From assembly GCA_964554065.1 (NCBI GenBank), contig CAZKMQ010000006.1, forward strand, positions 1-24,315: 24,315 bases of DNA, in the 5' to 3' direction. The notes under the pieces were generated by a model. The model was given only the letters and a program-made list of their open reading frames with translations, ran no database searches and had not been told where the DNA came from. Below are positions 14,621 to 22,750 of the stretch, one piece after another. This DNA comes from CAZKMQ01 sp964554065 (lineage in GTDB: Bacteria > Patescibacteriota > Patescibacteriia > Magasanikbacterales > JBBTQS01). Within the stretch, counting starts at the first letter, position 1. Each line of letters begins with the position of its first letter. The position numbers and the translations under genes are program-made.

Positions 14621-16237
14621 CTACAAAGCAATCAGTGTGTAATCATCATTTTCATAAATCGTGTCATATACTGTATCAGATTTACTCAATAAATCAAGCC
14701 ATTCCAGGTGTGGCACAAGCATGTGTGTAGAGCTTATTGTTTTTGCATAATCAGCAACCTCATCAAAGGTTTGCGCATTATAAACTACTGCTTCGTAAGC
14801 TTTATAGCTCTCCAACCAACGTTTGCTATTCTCATGCCCGGTTGAATAGAAAACTGAACCCTCCTTANNNNNNNNNNNNNNNNNNNNNTGGAAATCATTA
14901 AAAGTAAAAATCATTGCATCCTCAGTCAATTGTTCACGAGCGAACTTAGCAACTTCTCTTAGATTCTGAAAATCAGGAAGCTTAGTAGCATCATACACTG
15001 GCGCAAGATTATACTGCTCACGAACTTCAATTGGCACAATTGCACGCACCACCTTGCGCACAAGTGGAGCTGAAATAGAAAGCGGATATACAATAAGAAG
15101 TATTCCTAAGCTTATTGAGACACTTCTGTAGCGCACGTTGCGATATAACCAACCAACCAATAACACAGCTTGCGCTAACCACAAGAACCCAAGCACACGC
15201 GCCAAACGTAAATGCTCAATAAAAAATCTCGGACGATGCAGACTGTCCATATAATAATTCACAGCATCGACCGCAAATATAAATCCGATAAACAATGCCG
15301 AGAAAATAACAGTGAACTGTGCAAATTGTTTTTCATCATCAGTTGTTTTATTTCTAAACCGCCAAAAAAGATATAATGACAATACGAACAGAACAAACAA
15401 AGGAATTGTATCCCAAATGGCACGCTTTGTGTATTCAAAATCTACATCCCACAATGCTGTTTCTGAAACCCGATAATCAATTGCATCAGCAACCACAGCA
15501 AGTTGCTCTGAGGTAAGGTTTTCTCCAACATCAGTTTGTCCAGAATCTGGATTTACAAAATGCCCATACCAAAACACCGAAGAACCTATGGCATACACAA
15601 GCGCAAACATACCAACTGCCTTAAGCGCTGTTTTGCGATAAATAATTGCTGCTGTCAAAATAAACAATGGTACAACAATTACTCCAACCGGAGGATAAAG
15701 ATAAACTGAAAGTGCTGCAATAACAGCTAACCAGAAGTTTTTTCTTTTATCTTTCACACCATAAATGACCCAATAAACACTCAGCAACAAATATAATGGG
15801 AACACCAAACCAACACCACGAATATTATCAAAATCAAACAACCCAATCTGTGTTGGGAAAATATATTTCGGAATAATTAGAATCAAACCAGCAAGTGCTG
15901 CAAGCCACCAACTACTTGTGATTTTTTTCATGACCAAGCCGCTGATCACATAGGTAAGCACAACAAGCAAAAGACCGAGCAGCACATACGAAGCAACAGA
16001 TTGCGTTAACCCAGGATTGAGTGCATACAAAAGTGGAAATGCAACATAGAACCTCTCCTGATGATATGCAGCCGGAACATCCTTCCATATTGGACCTTCT
16101 TCTTGCTGAACAGTAATATACTGATACATCCAAATATCACTGGGAACCGAATTAACATCACGATCATGGTTTTTGTTAAAATAAAAACCAGCGAGCAACA
16201 AACCCACCATAACGAACACAATGGCGCTTTTTTTCAT
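14621..16237 (-). CDS. Large polytopic membrane protein of unknown function (GT-C-like topology), contains sequence gap
   Basis: 538 codons. It begins with a signal-anchor-like segment (residues 5-21), then an outside loop containing PSDIWMYQYI and HQERFYVAF, about ten further hydrophobic helices between about 80 and 390, and a soluble C-terminus of about 130 residues presumably outside the membrane. First anchor, long first loop, many helices and outer C-terminal domain resemble GT-C glycosyltransferases or Wzy/ligase-like proteins, but I recognise no family signature. It is the first gene of the long minus-strand run, 2 bp before a methyltransferase gene. A run of 21 N (14868-14888) falls in the C-terminal domain. 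The frame continues across it, but the eight affected residues are unknown and the gap length may be nominal. Confidence 0.75.
   Translation of the reverse strand: MKKSAIVFVMVGLLLAGFYFNKNHDRDVNSVPSDIWMYQYITVQQEEGPIWKDVPAAYHQERFYVAFPLLYALNPGLTQSVASYVLLGLLLVVLTYVISGLVMKKITSSWWLAALAGLILIIPKYIFPTQIGLFDFDNIRGVGLVFPLYLLLSVYWVIYGVKDKRKNFWLAVIAALSVYLYPPVGVIVVPLFILTAAIIYRKTALKAVGMFALVYAIGSSVFWYGHFVNPDSGQTDVGENLTSEQLAVVADAIDYRVSETALWDVDFEYTKRAIWDTIPLFVLFVLSLYLFWRFRNKTTDDEKQFAQFTVIFSALFIGFIFAVDAVNYYMDSLHRPRFFIEHLRLARVLGFLWLAQAVLLVGWLYRNVRYRSVSISLGILLIVYPLSISAPLVRKVVRAIVPIEVREQYNLAPVYDATKLPDFQNLREVAKFAREQLTEDAMIFTFNDFXXXXXXXXKEGSVFYSTGHENSKRWLESYKAYEAVVYNAQTFDEVADYAKTISSTHMLVPHLEWLDLLSKSDTVYDTIYENDDYTLIAL
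14868..14888. other. Assembly gap (21 N)
   Basis: Unresolved bases inside the membrane-protein gene. Being a multiple of three they keep the reading frame open on both sides, but the true number of missing bases cannot be known from here. Confidence 0.99.
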
Positions 16238-16246
16238 AATAATTTA

Positions 16247-16258
16247 GGGAAATTTCCC
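16247..16258. promoter_or_regulatory. Perfect 12-bp palindrome at the predicted minus-strand start
   Basis: GGGAAATTTCCC, perfectly self-complementary, lies across the predicted transcription start (about 16256) of the gene beginning at 16237. This is a typical place for a repressor operator. A chance palindrome is possible, since it is a single copy. Confidence 0.4.
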
Positions 16259-16262
16259 CCCT

Positions 16263-16291
16263 ACTATACCCCATCTTTCAACCATTTACAA
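16263..16291 (-). promoter_or_regulatory. Promoter of the eight-gene minus-strand run
   Basis: Minus-strand TTGTAA (16291-16286, 4/6), 17-bp spacer, TATAGT (16268-16263, 5/6). Predicted start is near 16256, about 19 nt before the ATG at 16237. The -35 overlaps the divergent TTTACA. Confidence 0.55.
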
Positions 16292-16313
16292 AAAACTAAA
16301 GATACGCTACTAT
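16285..16313 (+). promoter_or_regulatory. Promoter of the epimerase-aminotransferase-GT2 operon
   Basis: TTTACA (16285-16290, 5/6), 17-bp spacer, TACTAT (16308-16313, 4/6). The predicted start near 16320 is only about 6 nt before the ATG at 16326, so the mRNA would be nearly leaderless. CTACTAT occurs three times nearby (16261, 16307, 16321). Confidence 0.6.
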
Positions 16314-16325
16314 ATATCCACTACT

Positions 16326-17315
16326 ATGGACCTAAACTCAGGCAAAAAACAAACTATCATGCTGCTCGGTGGGGCAGGTTTTTTAGGTTACTACACAACA
16401 AAGCGACTTGTTGCAATGGGACACAAAGTCATCATCTATGATAAGTACGTTAATTTCCTAGACCATGACAAATCGCACTACAAAATATATTTGCGCGAGC
16501 GAATAAAAGAACTCAGTCAAATTGCAACAATGGTATATGGAGACATTCGCGACACTGAATTACTCACACAAACCATACAAAAACACGCGCCAGATACTGT
16601 TGTTCTATATGCCGCAATTCCCATCGCAACAGTATGCAACCGTATTGCACCTGAAGCACTGGACATTAACCTCATGGGCGCCGCATCAGTAATCAAAGCT
16701 ATTGGAAGCACTGATATTGTAAAGCGCATTGTATTTGCATCATCAAGCTTTGTGTATGGTCATTTCAAGTACGCTCCAGCGGACGAAAAACACCCAACTT
16801 CACCTATTGATGTTTATTGTGGAACTAAATTAGCAGGTGAAAGCATAATCATTGGGTTCTGTGTACGCTATGGAATTGAATATACTATAGTACGACCTTC
16901 AGCAGTATATGGCGCACTTGATGCAAACCGTCGCGTAAGTCAAATCTTTGTAGAAAATGCCCTGCTCGGCAAGACGCTGAAAGTTCACGACCCAGTTGCT
17001 AAATTAGATTTCAGTTATGTGGAGGACACTGCAAACGGATTCGCACTAGCAGCAACACAATCTGGTGGTGCAAACCAAATCTTTAATATAACTTGTGGAC
17101 AAGGAAGAACACTTGTTGAGTTTGCAAATATATTAAAAAATCTTATTCCAAACGTAGAAATCGAAGTCACTACTACTACCGGCGAAGAAAAGCGCCCACT
17201 TCGTGATGCGCTTGATGTACGCAAAGCAAAAGAACTACTTGGATATGAACCGCAATTTCCACTTGAACGCGGACTTGCCAAGTATGTTCCCTTTGTTCGA
17301 AATATTTTACTATAA
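16326..17315 (+). CDS. NAD-dependent nucleotide-sugar epimerase/dehydratase (extended SDR)
   Basis: 329 aa. The Rossmann motif is GGAGFLGYYTTKRL (residues about 15-28), VIIYDKYVNF holds the NAD-binding acidic end of beta-2, the catalytic Ser lies in FASSSFVYG, and YxxxK is YCGTK. RPSAVYGALD and DFSYVEDTANGFALA are typical of the substrate side. It could be a 4-epimerase, dehydratase or reductase of an NDP-sugar; since it is followed after 1 bp by an aminotransferase, it may make the keto-sugar that gene consumes. There is no SD, and the start is supported by the promoter position. Confidence 0.87.
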   Translation: MDLNSGKKQTIMLLGGAGFLGYYTTKRLVAMGHKVIIYDKYVNFLDHDKSHYKIYLRERIKELSQIATMVYGDIRDTELLTQTIQKHAPDTVVLYAAIPIATVCNRIAPEALDINLMGAASVIKAIGSTDIVKRIVFASSSFVYGHFKYAPADEKHPTSPIDVYCGTKLAGESIIIGFCVRYGIEYTIVRPSAVYGALDANRRVSQIFVENALLGKTLKVHDPVAKLDFSYVEDTANGFALAATQSGGANQIFNITCGQGRTLVEFANILKNLIPNVEIEVTTTTGEEKRPLRDALDVRKAKELLGYEPQFPLERGLAKYVPFVRNILL

Positions 17316-17316
17316 T

Positions 17317-18435
17317 ATGATTCCATTGTGCACACCATCTCTTAGCGAAAAAGAGCTCCATGCAATTAAGGAGGTTCTCAGTTCTGGATGGCTGGCTGAC
17401 GGACCAAAAAATCGCGAGTTTGAAAAACTGTTTGCAAAGTACATTGGCGTGAAGCACGCAATAAGTATGAACTCATGTACAAGCGCTCTTTTTGTAGCAC
17501 TTGTTGCAAGTGACATTACTGGTGAGGTTATTATTCCAAGTTTTACATTCTCCGCTACTGCAAATACAGTAGTCACAGCTGGTGCCACACCGATATTTGC
17601 TGATGTAAACTTTGCTGATGGAAACATTGACGTAACAAAGCTTGAAGCACTTATCACAAATAAGACCCAAGCTATCATGCCAGTACATTATTCTGGGATG
17701 AGTTGTGACATGGATGCTCTTGTTGCACTATGCGAAAAGTATGATCTTGTACTTATTGAAGATAGTGCAGAAGCTATTGGCGCAACATATAATGGCAAAC
17801 GTACTGGTAGCTTTGGCATTGGTTGCTTTTCATTTTTCCCAACTAAAAATCTTACTACTGGAGAAGGTGGAATGCTTACAACAAATGACGACGAACTTGC
17901 CGACAAGATAAACACCTTAATTGCTCATGGCATTCCACGCGGAAAAAAGAAAGACCCTGCCAAACCATGGACTAGAAGTGCTCACCTTGCTGGATACAAC
18001 TTCAGATTAAGCTCTATCCTTGCTGCAATAGGTGTTGTACAAATGAGTAAGATCGACAAGATGAATGCAGCCCGTCAATCACATGCTTCATATTTAAACA
18101 GAGCTCTAGACACTCACCACGTTACGATTCCCACAGTCCCAGAAAATAAATCACATGTATACCAGATGTATACAATTCGCGTAGCCACTGAAATCCGAGA
18201 CGCACTTGTCCATAATCTTAATAATAATGGTATTGGTGCATCAGTACACTTTGATCCGCCAGTGCATCTACAACATTATTATCGTGATTACCACCCTGTT
18301 GCGCCGACTGCACTTTTGGAAACAGAACGACTGTACAAATCTATTGTCACACTGCCAATGTATCCAGACCTTACCCAAGAACAACTGGATAAGATTGCTA
18401 ATGCAGTCAATTCATTTTTTAAAAATCATAAATAA
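17317..18435 (+). CDS. DegT/DnrJ/EryC1/StrS-family sugar aminotransferase
   Basis: 372 aa from the ATG at 17317 (MIPLCTPSLSEKELHAIKEV), normal family length. The frame is open back to 17203, but that extension lies inside the epimerase gene and is not conserved-looking. The PLP lysine is K177 (FSFFPTKNLTTGEGG), the PLP Asp is D149 (LIEDSAEAIG), the substrate loop is MNSCTSALFVAL, and the C-terminal half has AGYNFRLSSILAAIGVVQM. It acts on an NDP-4-keto or 3-keto sugar to give an amino sugar with glutamate as likely donor. It begins 1 bp after the epimerase stop, and GT2 follows 6 bp after it, so the three form an operon. Confidence 0.92.
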   Translation: MIPLCTPSLSEKELHAIKEVLSSGWLADGPKNREFEKLFAKYIGVKHAISMNSCTSALFVALVASDITGEVIIPSFTFSATANTVVTAGATPIFADVNFADGNIDVTKLEALITNKTQAIMPVHYSGMSCDMDALVALCEKYDLVLIEDSAEAIGATYNGKRTGSFGIGCFSFFPTKNLTTGEGGMLTTNDDELADKINTLIAHGIPRGKKKDPAKPWTRSAHLAGYNFRLSSILAAIGVVQMSKIDKMNAARQSHASYLNRALDTHHVTIPTVPENKSHVYQMYTIRVATEIRDALVHNLNNNGIGASVHFDPPVHLQHYYRDYHPVAPTALLETERLYKSIVTLPMYPDLTQEQLDKIANAVNSFFKNHK

Positions 18436-18441
18436 AAATCT

Positions 18442-19359
18442 ATGGAAAAATATCACCTCCCTTATGTCGTGGTCTTTATACCGGCATACAACGAAGAAGA
18501 TTCAATCGAGCGAGTTATTAAACTCACTCAAGAACAATACCAAGGCGCTAATCAAATGCAAAACGACTACGTGCTTGACATCATTGTAATGGATGACGGC
18601 TCAACTGATTCTACACGCGCCAAAGCAGAAGCACTTGGTGTTCGCGTAGTTAGTCACCCAAAGAACAAAGGACTTGGCGGTGCAACACGCACAGCAATGC
18701 GCACATGCTATGAGATGGGAGCAACTATCGCTGTAAAGATTGATGCTGACTTCCAACACGACCCTGAAGATATTGACAAAGTTGTGCGACCAATCTTGGA
18801 AGACCGTGCAGATAGTGTATTTGGTACTAGATTCAAAGGCGGACTTGAATACAAAATGCCACTCTATCGTAACTGGGGTAACAAAGTATTTAGTTGGATC
18901 ACAAGCATAATTACTGGATTGAACGTTACTGACGGACAAACCGGACTTATGGCCTTTCACCGACGATATCTTGAAGTATTCAACATGACACAAGATTACA
19001 ACGAGACGCAACAACTGATTATCGACTCATGGGGTAAGCACATGCGCGTTACTGAAGTACCCGTCGTATTCCACAAAAGAACTACAGGAACCTCATTTAT
19101 TTCATGGAAATATCCATTTATAGTATTTCCTAACATGATACGATTATACATTCACTTTAAGCCATTACGCTTTTTCTTAGGCATAGGAATGCTAACTATT
19201 ATTGCCGCGATCTTAATCGCCTACTTTATAACACAAAACAACGGCAATGCCGTTGGAGTATTCGGAAGTGCGTCTGTAGCTATTTTAGCACTGGCTGGTT
19301 TGCAGATTATATTCTTCGGACTACTAGCCGACCAAATCGGAAAAAAACGAATCAAATAA
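18442..19359 (+). CDS. Glycosyltransferase family 2 with C-terminal membrane segments (polyprenyl-phosphate sugar synthase type)
   Basis: 305 aa. GT-A fold: VFIPAYNEEDSIERVI (11-26), MDDGSTDSTRAKA (50-62), NKGLGGATRTAM, and the metal-binding DAD at 101-103 in VKIDADFQHDPEDI. DGQTGLMAFHRR and the TEVPVVFHKRTTGTSF region resemble dolichyl/polyprenyl-phosphate mannose or glucose synthases. Two hydrophobic helices at about 245-295 anchor it. It could load a sugar onto undecaprenyl phosphate for outside transfer, possibly for a GT-C enzyme such as the 538-codon membrane protein, or extend the repeat unit. It ends 2 bp from the opposite-strand formyltransferase stop. Confidence 0.9.
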   Translation: MEKYHLPYVVVFIPAYNEEDSIERVIKLTQEQYQGANQMQNDYVLDIIVMDDGSTDSTRAKAEALGVRVVSHPKNKGLGGATRTAMRTCYEMGATIAVKIDADFQHDPEDIDKVVRPILEDRADSVFGTRFKGGLEYKMPLYRNWGNKVFSWITSIITGLNVTDGQTGLMAFHRRYLEVFNMTQDYNETQQLIIDSWGKHMRVTEVPVVFHKRTTGTSFISWKYPFIVFPNMIRLYIHFKPLRFFLGIGMLTIIAAILIAYFITQNNGNAVGVFGSASVAILALAGLQIIFFGLLADQIGKKRIK

Positions 19360-19361
19360 AT

Positions 19362-20195
19362 CTACCAATCTGGTTGAGAAAAATAATCTCTCAAATGAAA
19401 GAATCTGCGTTTCAGTTTTCGAAGCTGGCGCAGTTCTTTCTTTTTTGGGATAGAAAAATAACTACCACCTTCTTTTGGATTAGCTGATGTGATAATAGGT
19501 TGACGTGCTTTGAGTTTACGGATAAATCCTACAATCATACTAGCACCAGCTTTCATAGTACGCATACTTAAATGGTGCTCAGTCTCGCGCGCACCAATAA
19601 CCAATCGCTTTTGACCAATGATAGCTCCGGTGTCAATACCAACATCGATATAATGCAACGTCATACCAACATGAGTATCTTGATGTGTCAGTGCACGAAG
19701 CACCGGACTTACCCCACGATACTTAGGTAACAGCGCTGGATGTGTATTAATAACACCAAACCTGGGAATTGAAATAATTTTCTCAGGAATAATTTCCATT
19801 GAGCTTGTTGAAATAATTAAATCTGGTTCAAGTGATCTTATGTACTTTGTGTGCTCCTCTGTCTTCATATAATTAAATGGTGTTTTGCGAGTGATCTGCA
19901 CACCGATCTGTTTGTAGTACGGATAATATGGATGTTCAACATCACCGTTTATTCGGTACCACGCTCTTGCAGCTAAGAACAGGGATTTCTTAAATATTTG
20001 TGCAGTGACATAATGCCAACCGCTTTTCTTAATATAACGAGCTAGTGCTTGCCATTTTGTTTTGCCTGGAATCAAATGATCTTGCTCAAGTACAATAAGC
20101 TCATCGCTTGGAGCAAATACACCTGAGCGAATTATATTATTGAGCACATAATTTGAGTAAACAAAGTCTTTAGTTGTAAATACAATTATCTTCAT
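19362..20195 (-). CDS. Formyltransferase-family protein (sugar N-formyltransferase-like)
   Basis: 277 aa. The catalytic triad of the formyl_trans_N fold is present: N150, H152 (VINTHPALLPKYRG) and D188 (HYIDVGIDTG). This fold uses 10-formyl-tetrahydrofolate. It is not housekeeping Fmt: it is shorter, lacks the usual Fmt C-terminal domain, and has a long divergent N-terminal part with an aromatic-rich HPYYPYYKQIG segment (88-98). In a nonulosonic-acid and amino-sugar locus it most likely N-formylates a sugar amine, as known for some O-antigens. The basic C-terminus (KKKELRQLRKLKRRFFHLR) is unusual. It overlaps the asnB-type gene by ATGA. Confidence 0.85.
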   Translation of the reverse strand: MKIIVFTTKDFVYSNYVLNNIIRSGVFAPSDELIVLEQDHLIPGKTKWQALARYIKKSGWHYVTAQIFKKSLFLAARAWYRINGDVEHPYYPYYKQIGVQITRKTPFNYMKTEEHTKYIRSLEPDLIISTSSMEIIPEKIISIPRFGVINTHPALLPKYRGVSPVLRALTHQDTHVGMTLHYIDVGIDTGAIIGQKRLVIGARETEHHLSMRTMKAGASMIVGFIRKLKARQPIITSANPKEGGSYFSIPKKKELRQLRKLKRRFFHLRDYFSQPDW

Positions 20196-22039
20196 GCAAA
20201 ATAATGGTTATACCAAAGTTGCCACATTAGAAGCGCATAAATCTTGCGTCCATTATTAACCTTCTTACTTTCATTATCAGAAATCAACTGCTCAACATAA
20301 GAATAATTCAGTAGCCCAGCTCTTTCAATATTCTCACAAGATAACACATCATGCACCAAAGTATTCCAATGAGTGTTAGCCCAAAGCCCCATCGGAACTG
20401 TAAACCCTTTTTTAGGCCTCTCAACAATTTCTTGTGGCAATCGGTTATGCATAAGCTCACGTAAAATATATTTGTCCTTTTTACCGAGCAACTTATACTT
20501 AGACGGCAAACTATTTACATAGTCGACAACAACATGATCAAGAAATGGAGATCGCACCTCTAGAGAATTCTGCATAGACGTACGATCAACCATTGCAAGA
20601 ACTTTCTGTGGCATATACATTTGCTGATAGAATGCTGCAGCTTCGTCACTATGTCCTTGTGCACCTTTATAATCAAAACTTTCAACCGGCTCGGTAAGAT
20701 CTCCAATAGGTTCTTTAAGCAGTTTAATCATGTCTTCAAAAGAAAATGCTCCGAGCCAGCCTTGATGGCGAAGAGGAAGCTGCACATGTGCACGCACAAA
20801 TTGCTTAGCCTTATAATCAAAACTCAAATACTTAAAAGATGTTGGCAGTTTGTTTACCAACCATCTGCAGATGCTTTGAACAAATTTTGGCAACCTCTTC
20901 CAGACCTGATAATACCGCTCAGCAACAAAGGTTTGATATCCGTAAAACAATTCATCTCCTGCATCACCACTTAGAGCAACAGTAACATGTTCACGGGTTT
21001 TGTTTGCAAGTACATACTGAGGCAGTGCACCGCCATCAGCAATTGGCTCATCAAATATTTCTGGCAGCTTCTTAACAAGCTGAGCAATCTCATCCATGTT
21101 CATATGTAACTCTCTATGATCAGCATCAATATGTTGTGCGACCTTACGCGCATATGCTGATTCGTCAAAACTTGCTTCAGAAAATGCAACACTGAAAGTC
21201 TTAATCCTCGTGTTAGATACTTTTGCTGCATACCACGCAATTGCACTAGAATCCAAACCACCACTGAGAAATAACCCAAGTGGAACATCGGCGATCATAC
21301 GACGCTTGACTGCATCAGCCAAGTGCTTATCAAGCTCCGCTTTTGCTTGATCAAGCGATACCTCAGAATTGGTATTTCTCAAATCAACATCCCAATACTG
21401 TTTCGTCTGTATAGCACCATCTGCGTATACCAATGTATGGCCAGGTTCAAGCTTAAACACACCATCAAAAATCGTTTGTGGTGAAGGAATATATTCATAC
21501 AAAAAATACTGCTGTGCCGCATTGCGATTCAGTCGCTTTTCAAAAGAAGGATGCTGCAAAAATGCCTTAAGCTCGGAAGCGAAAATAAAATTACCATTTT
21601 GCAAACTATAATATAAAGGTTTTTGTCCCAAGCGATCACGCGCCATCAAAAGACGCGACCTCTGCTTATCCCAAAGTGCAAATGCAAACATTCCATTTAA
21701 GTGCTCAACTACACCTGTGCCATACTCTTTATACGCAGCTAATATCACTTCAGTATCTGATTCAGTGAGAAACTCATAACCCTTATCTTGGAGACTTAAT
21801 CGCAACTCCTTAAAATTATAAATCTCACCATTAAATGTTATTACAAAATTGTCATCAGCACTTCGCATTGGTTGTGCACCACTTTTTAAATCAATAATAG
21901 AAAGACGACGATGACCAAGTGCAACCTGTCCATCAACAAAAAACCCTGATGCATCAGGGCCACGATAACGCAGACTATCAGTCATGCGCTCAATATCTTC
22001 ACGTGTTCCGTTGCCAACAAAACCGGCAATACCACACAT
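20192..22039 (-). CDS. asnB: Asparagine synthase (glutamine-hydrolysing) family amidotransferase
   Basis: 615 aa, full length. It starts with the N-terminal nucleophile Cys2 (MCGIAGFVGNG), followed by the class II glutaminase domain (RYRGPDASG, SIIDLKSGAQPM, NGEIYNF, TESDTEVIL). The synthetase domain has the PP-loop SGGLDSSA (259-266) and ends with KKGFTVPMGLW. In surface-polysaccharide loci such proteins are often used to amidate uronic-acid carboxyls (as for WbpS) rather than to make asparagine. Given the two UDP-sugar dehydrogenases in this window, uronamide formation is the favoured role, but a biosynthetic AsnB cannot be excluded. It starts 1 bp after the neuA stop. Confidence 0.92.
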   Translation of the reverse strand: MCGIAGFVGNGTREDIERMTDSLRYRGPDASGFFVDGQVALGHRRLSIIDLKSGAQPMRSADDNFVITFNGEIYNFKELRLSLQDKGYEFLTESDTEVILAAYKEYGTGVVEHLNGMFAFALWDKQRSRLLMARDRLGQKPLYYSLQNGNFIFASELKAFLQHPSFEKRLNRNAAQQYFLYEYIPSPQTIFDGVFKLEPGHTLVYADGAIQTKQYWDVDLRNTNSEVSLDQAKAELDKHLADAVKRRMIADVPLGLFLSGGLDSSAIAWYAAKVSNTRIKTFSVAFSEASFDESAYARKVAQHIDADHRELHMNMDEIAQLVKKLPEIFDEPIADGGALPQYVLANKTREHVTVALSGDAGDELFYGYQTFVAERYYQVWKRLPKFVQSICRWLVNKLPTSFKYLSFDYKAKQFVRAHVQLPLRHQGWLGAFSFEDMIKLLKEPIGDLTEPVESFDYKGAQGHSDEAAAFYQQMYMPQKVLAMVDRTSMQNSLEVRSPFLDHVVVDYVNSLPSKYKLLGKKDKYILRELMHNRLPQEIVERPKKGFTVPMGLWANTHWNTLVHDVLSCENIERAGLLNYSYVEQLISDNESKKVNNGRKIYALLMWQLWYNHYFA

Positions 22040-22040
22040 A

Positions 22041-22742
22041 TTATTTATGTTTACTCATCATTAGCTCAACCATTTGCCAGTCAAACATTGTATCAATATC
22101 AAAAGAATCCTCTGCGCTCATAAGATACGGCACATTGTGCGGACCGTAGAGCGTTCCACGTTCAAGTAATTGATTGCGCCTCATAAGCAAAATTGCCGGA
22201 CCATTGCGAGCATATACACGTGGCTTGTCCTGACGTCGAAGAATTTTATCTCCTTGATTCTCAAGAAACGGCTGCAATCGCCCATTCTCAATCTTTAATA
22301 CTGAAACTGGATTAAAACAGTGCGGCACATCTTGAACACTCACCAAAGAATCAGGATCCTCTTTCTCAAACAAAGAAATAGCTTCATCAATATGTTTTGC
22401 AGTACGCAAAGGTGATGTGGTTTGTAAGTATAACAATGCATCAGGCACATACCCCTCGTCTTCTTCTAGCTTCTTAAGTGCATGCACCATGCCATTAATC
22501 GCAGGAGATGTATCAGTCGCGTGCTCGGCTGGACGCATAAATGGTGAATCAACGCCATTAGATTTTGCCACTGCAGCAATCTCTTCACTATCAGTTGAGC
22601 AAATCACTCGATCTATCTTAGTAGATGCTAATGCAGCCTCACACGTGTACGCAATAAGCGGTTTTCCGTGAAGCTCCTTGATATTTTTACCAGGTATTCC
22701 TTTTGAGCCACCACGAGCTGGAATCATTGCTAAGATTTTCAT
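22041..22742 (-). CDS. neuA: CMP-nonulosonic acid (acylneuraminate) cytidylyltransferase
   Basis: 233 aa. It activates a sialic-acid-like sugar with CTP, giving the CMP-sugar and pyrophosphate. N-terminal MIPARGGSKGIPGKNI is the CTP-binding P-loop-like motif, followed by KPLIAYTCEAA, DRVICSTDSEEIA, RPAEHATDTSPA and LQTTSPLRTAKHID, all typical of NeuA/LegF. DSFDIDTMFDWQ near the end carries the conserved metal-binding acidic residues. The gene follows neuC by 8 bp. Whether the sugar is Neu5Ac, legionaminic acid or another nonulosonate cannot be told from this protein. Confidence 0.93.
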   Translation of the reverse strand: MKILAMIPARGGSKGIPGKNIKELHGKPLIAYTCEAALASTKIDRVICSTDSEEIAAVAKSNGVDSPFMRPAEHATDTSPAINGMVHALKKLEEDEGYVPDALLYLQTTSPLRTAKHIDEAISLFEKEDPDSLVSVQDVPHCFNPVSVLKIENGRLQPFLENQGDKILRRQDKPRVYARNGPAILLMRRNQLLERGTLYGPHNVPYLMSAEDSFDIDTMFDWQMVELMMSKHK

Positions 22743-22750
22743 AATGCAGT

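Noticed and set aside
17203..17316. Upstream in-frame extension of the aminotransferase
   Set aside because: It lies within the 3' end of the epimerase gene, and the family begins with the MIPLCTPSLS segment encoded at 17317.
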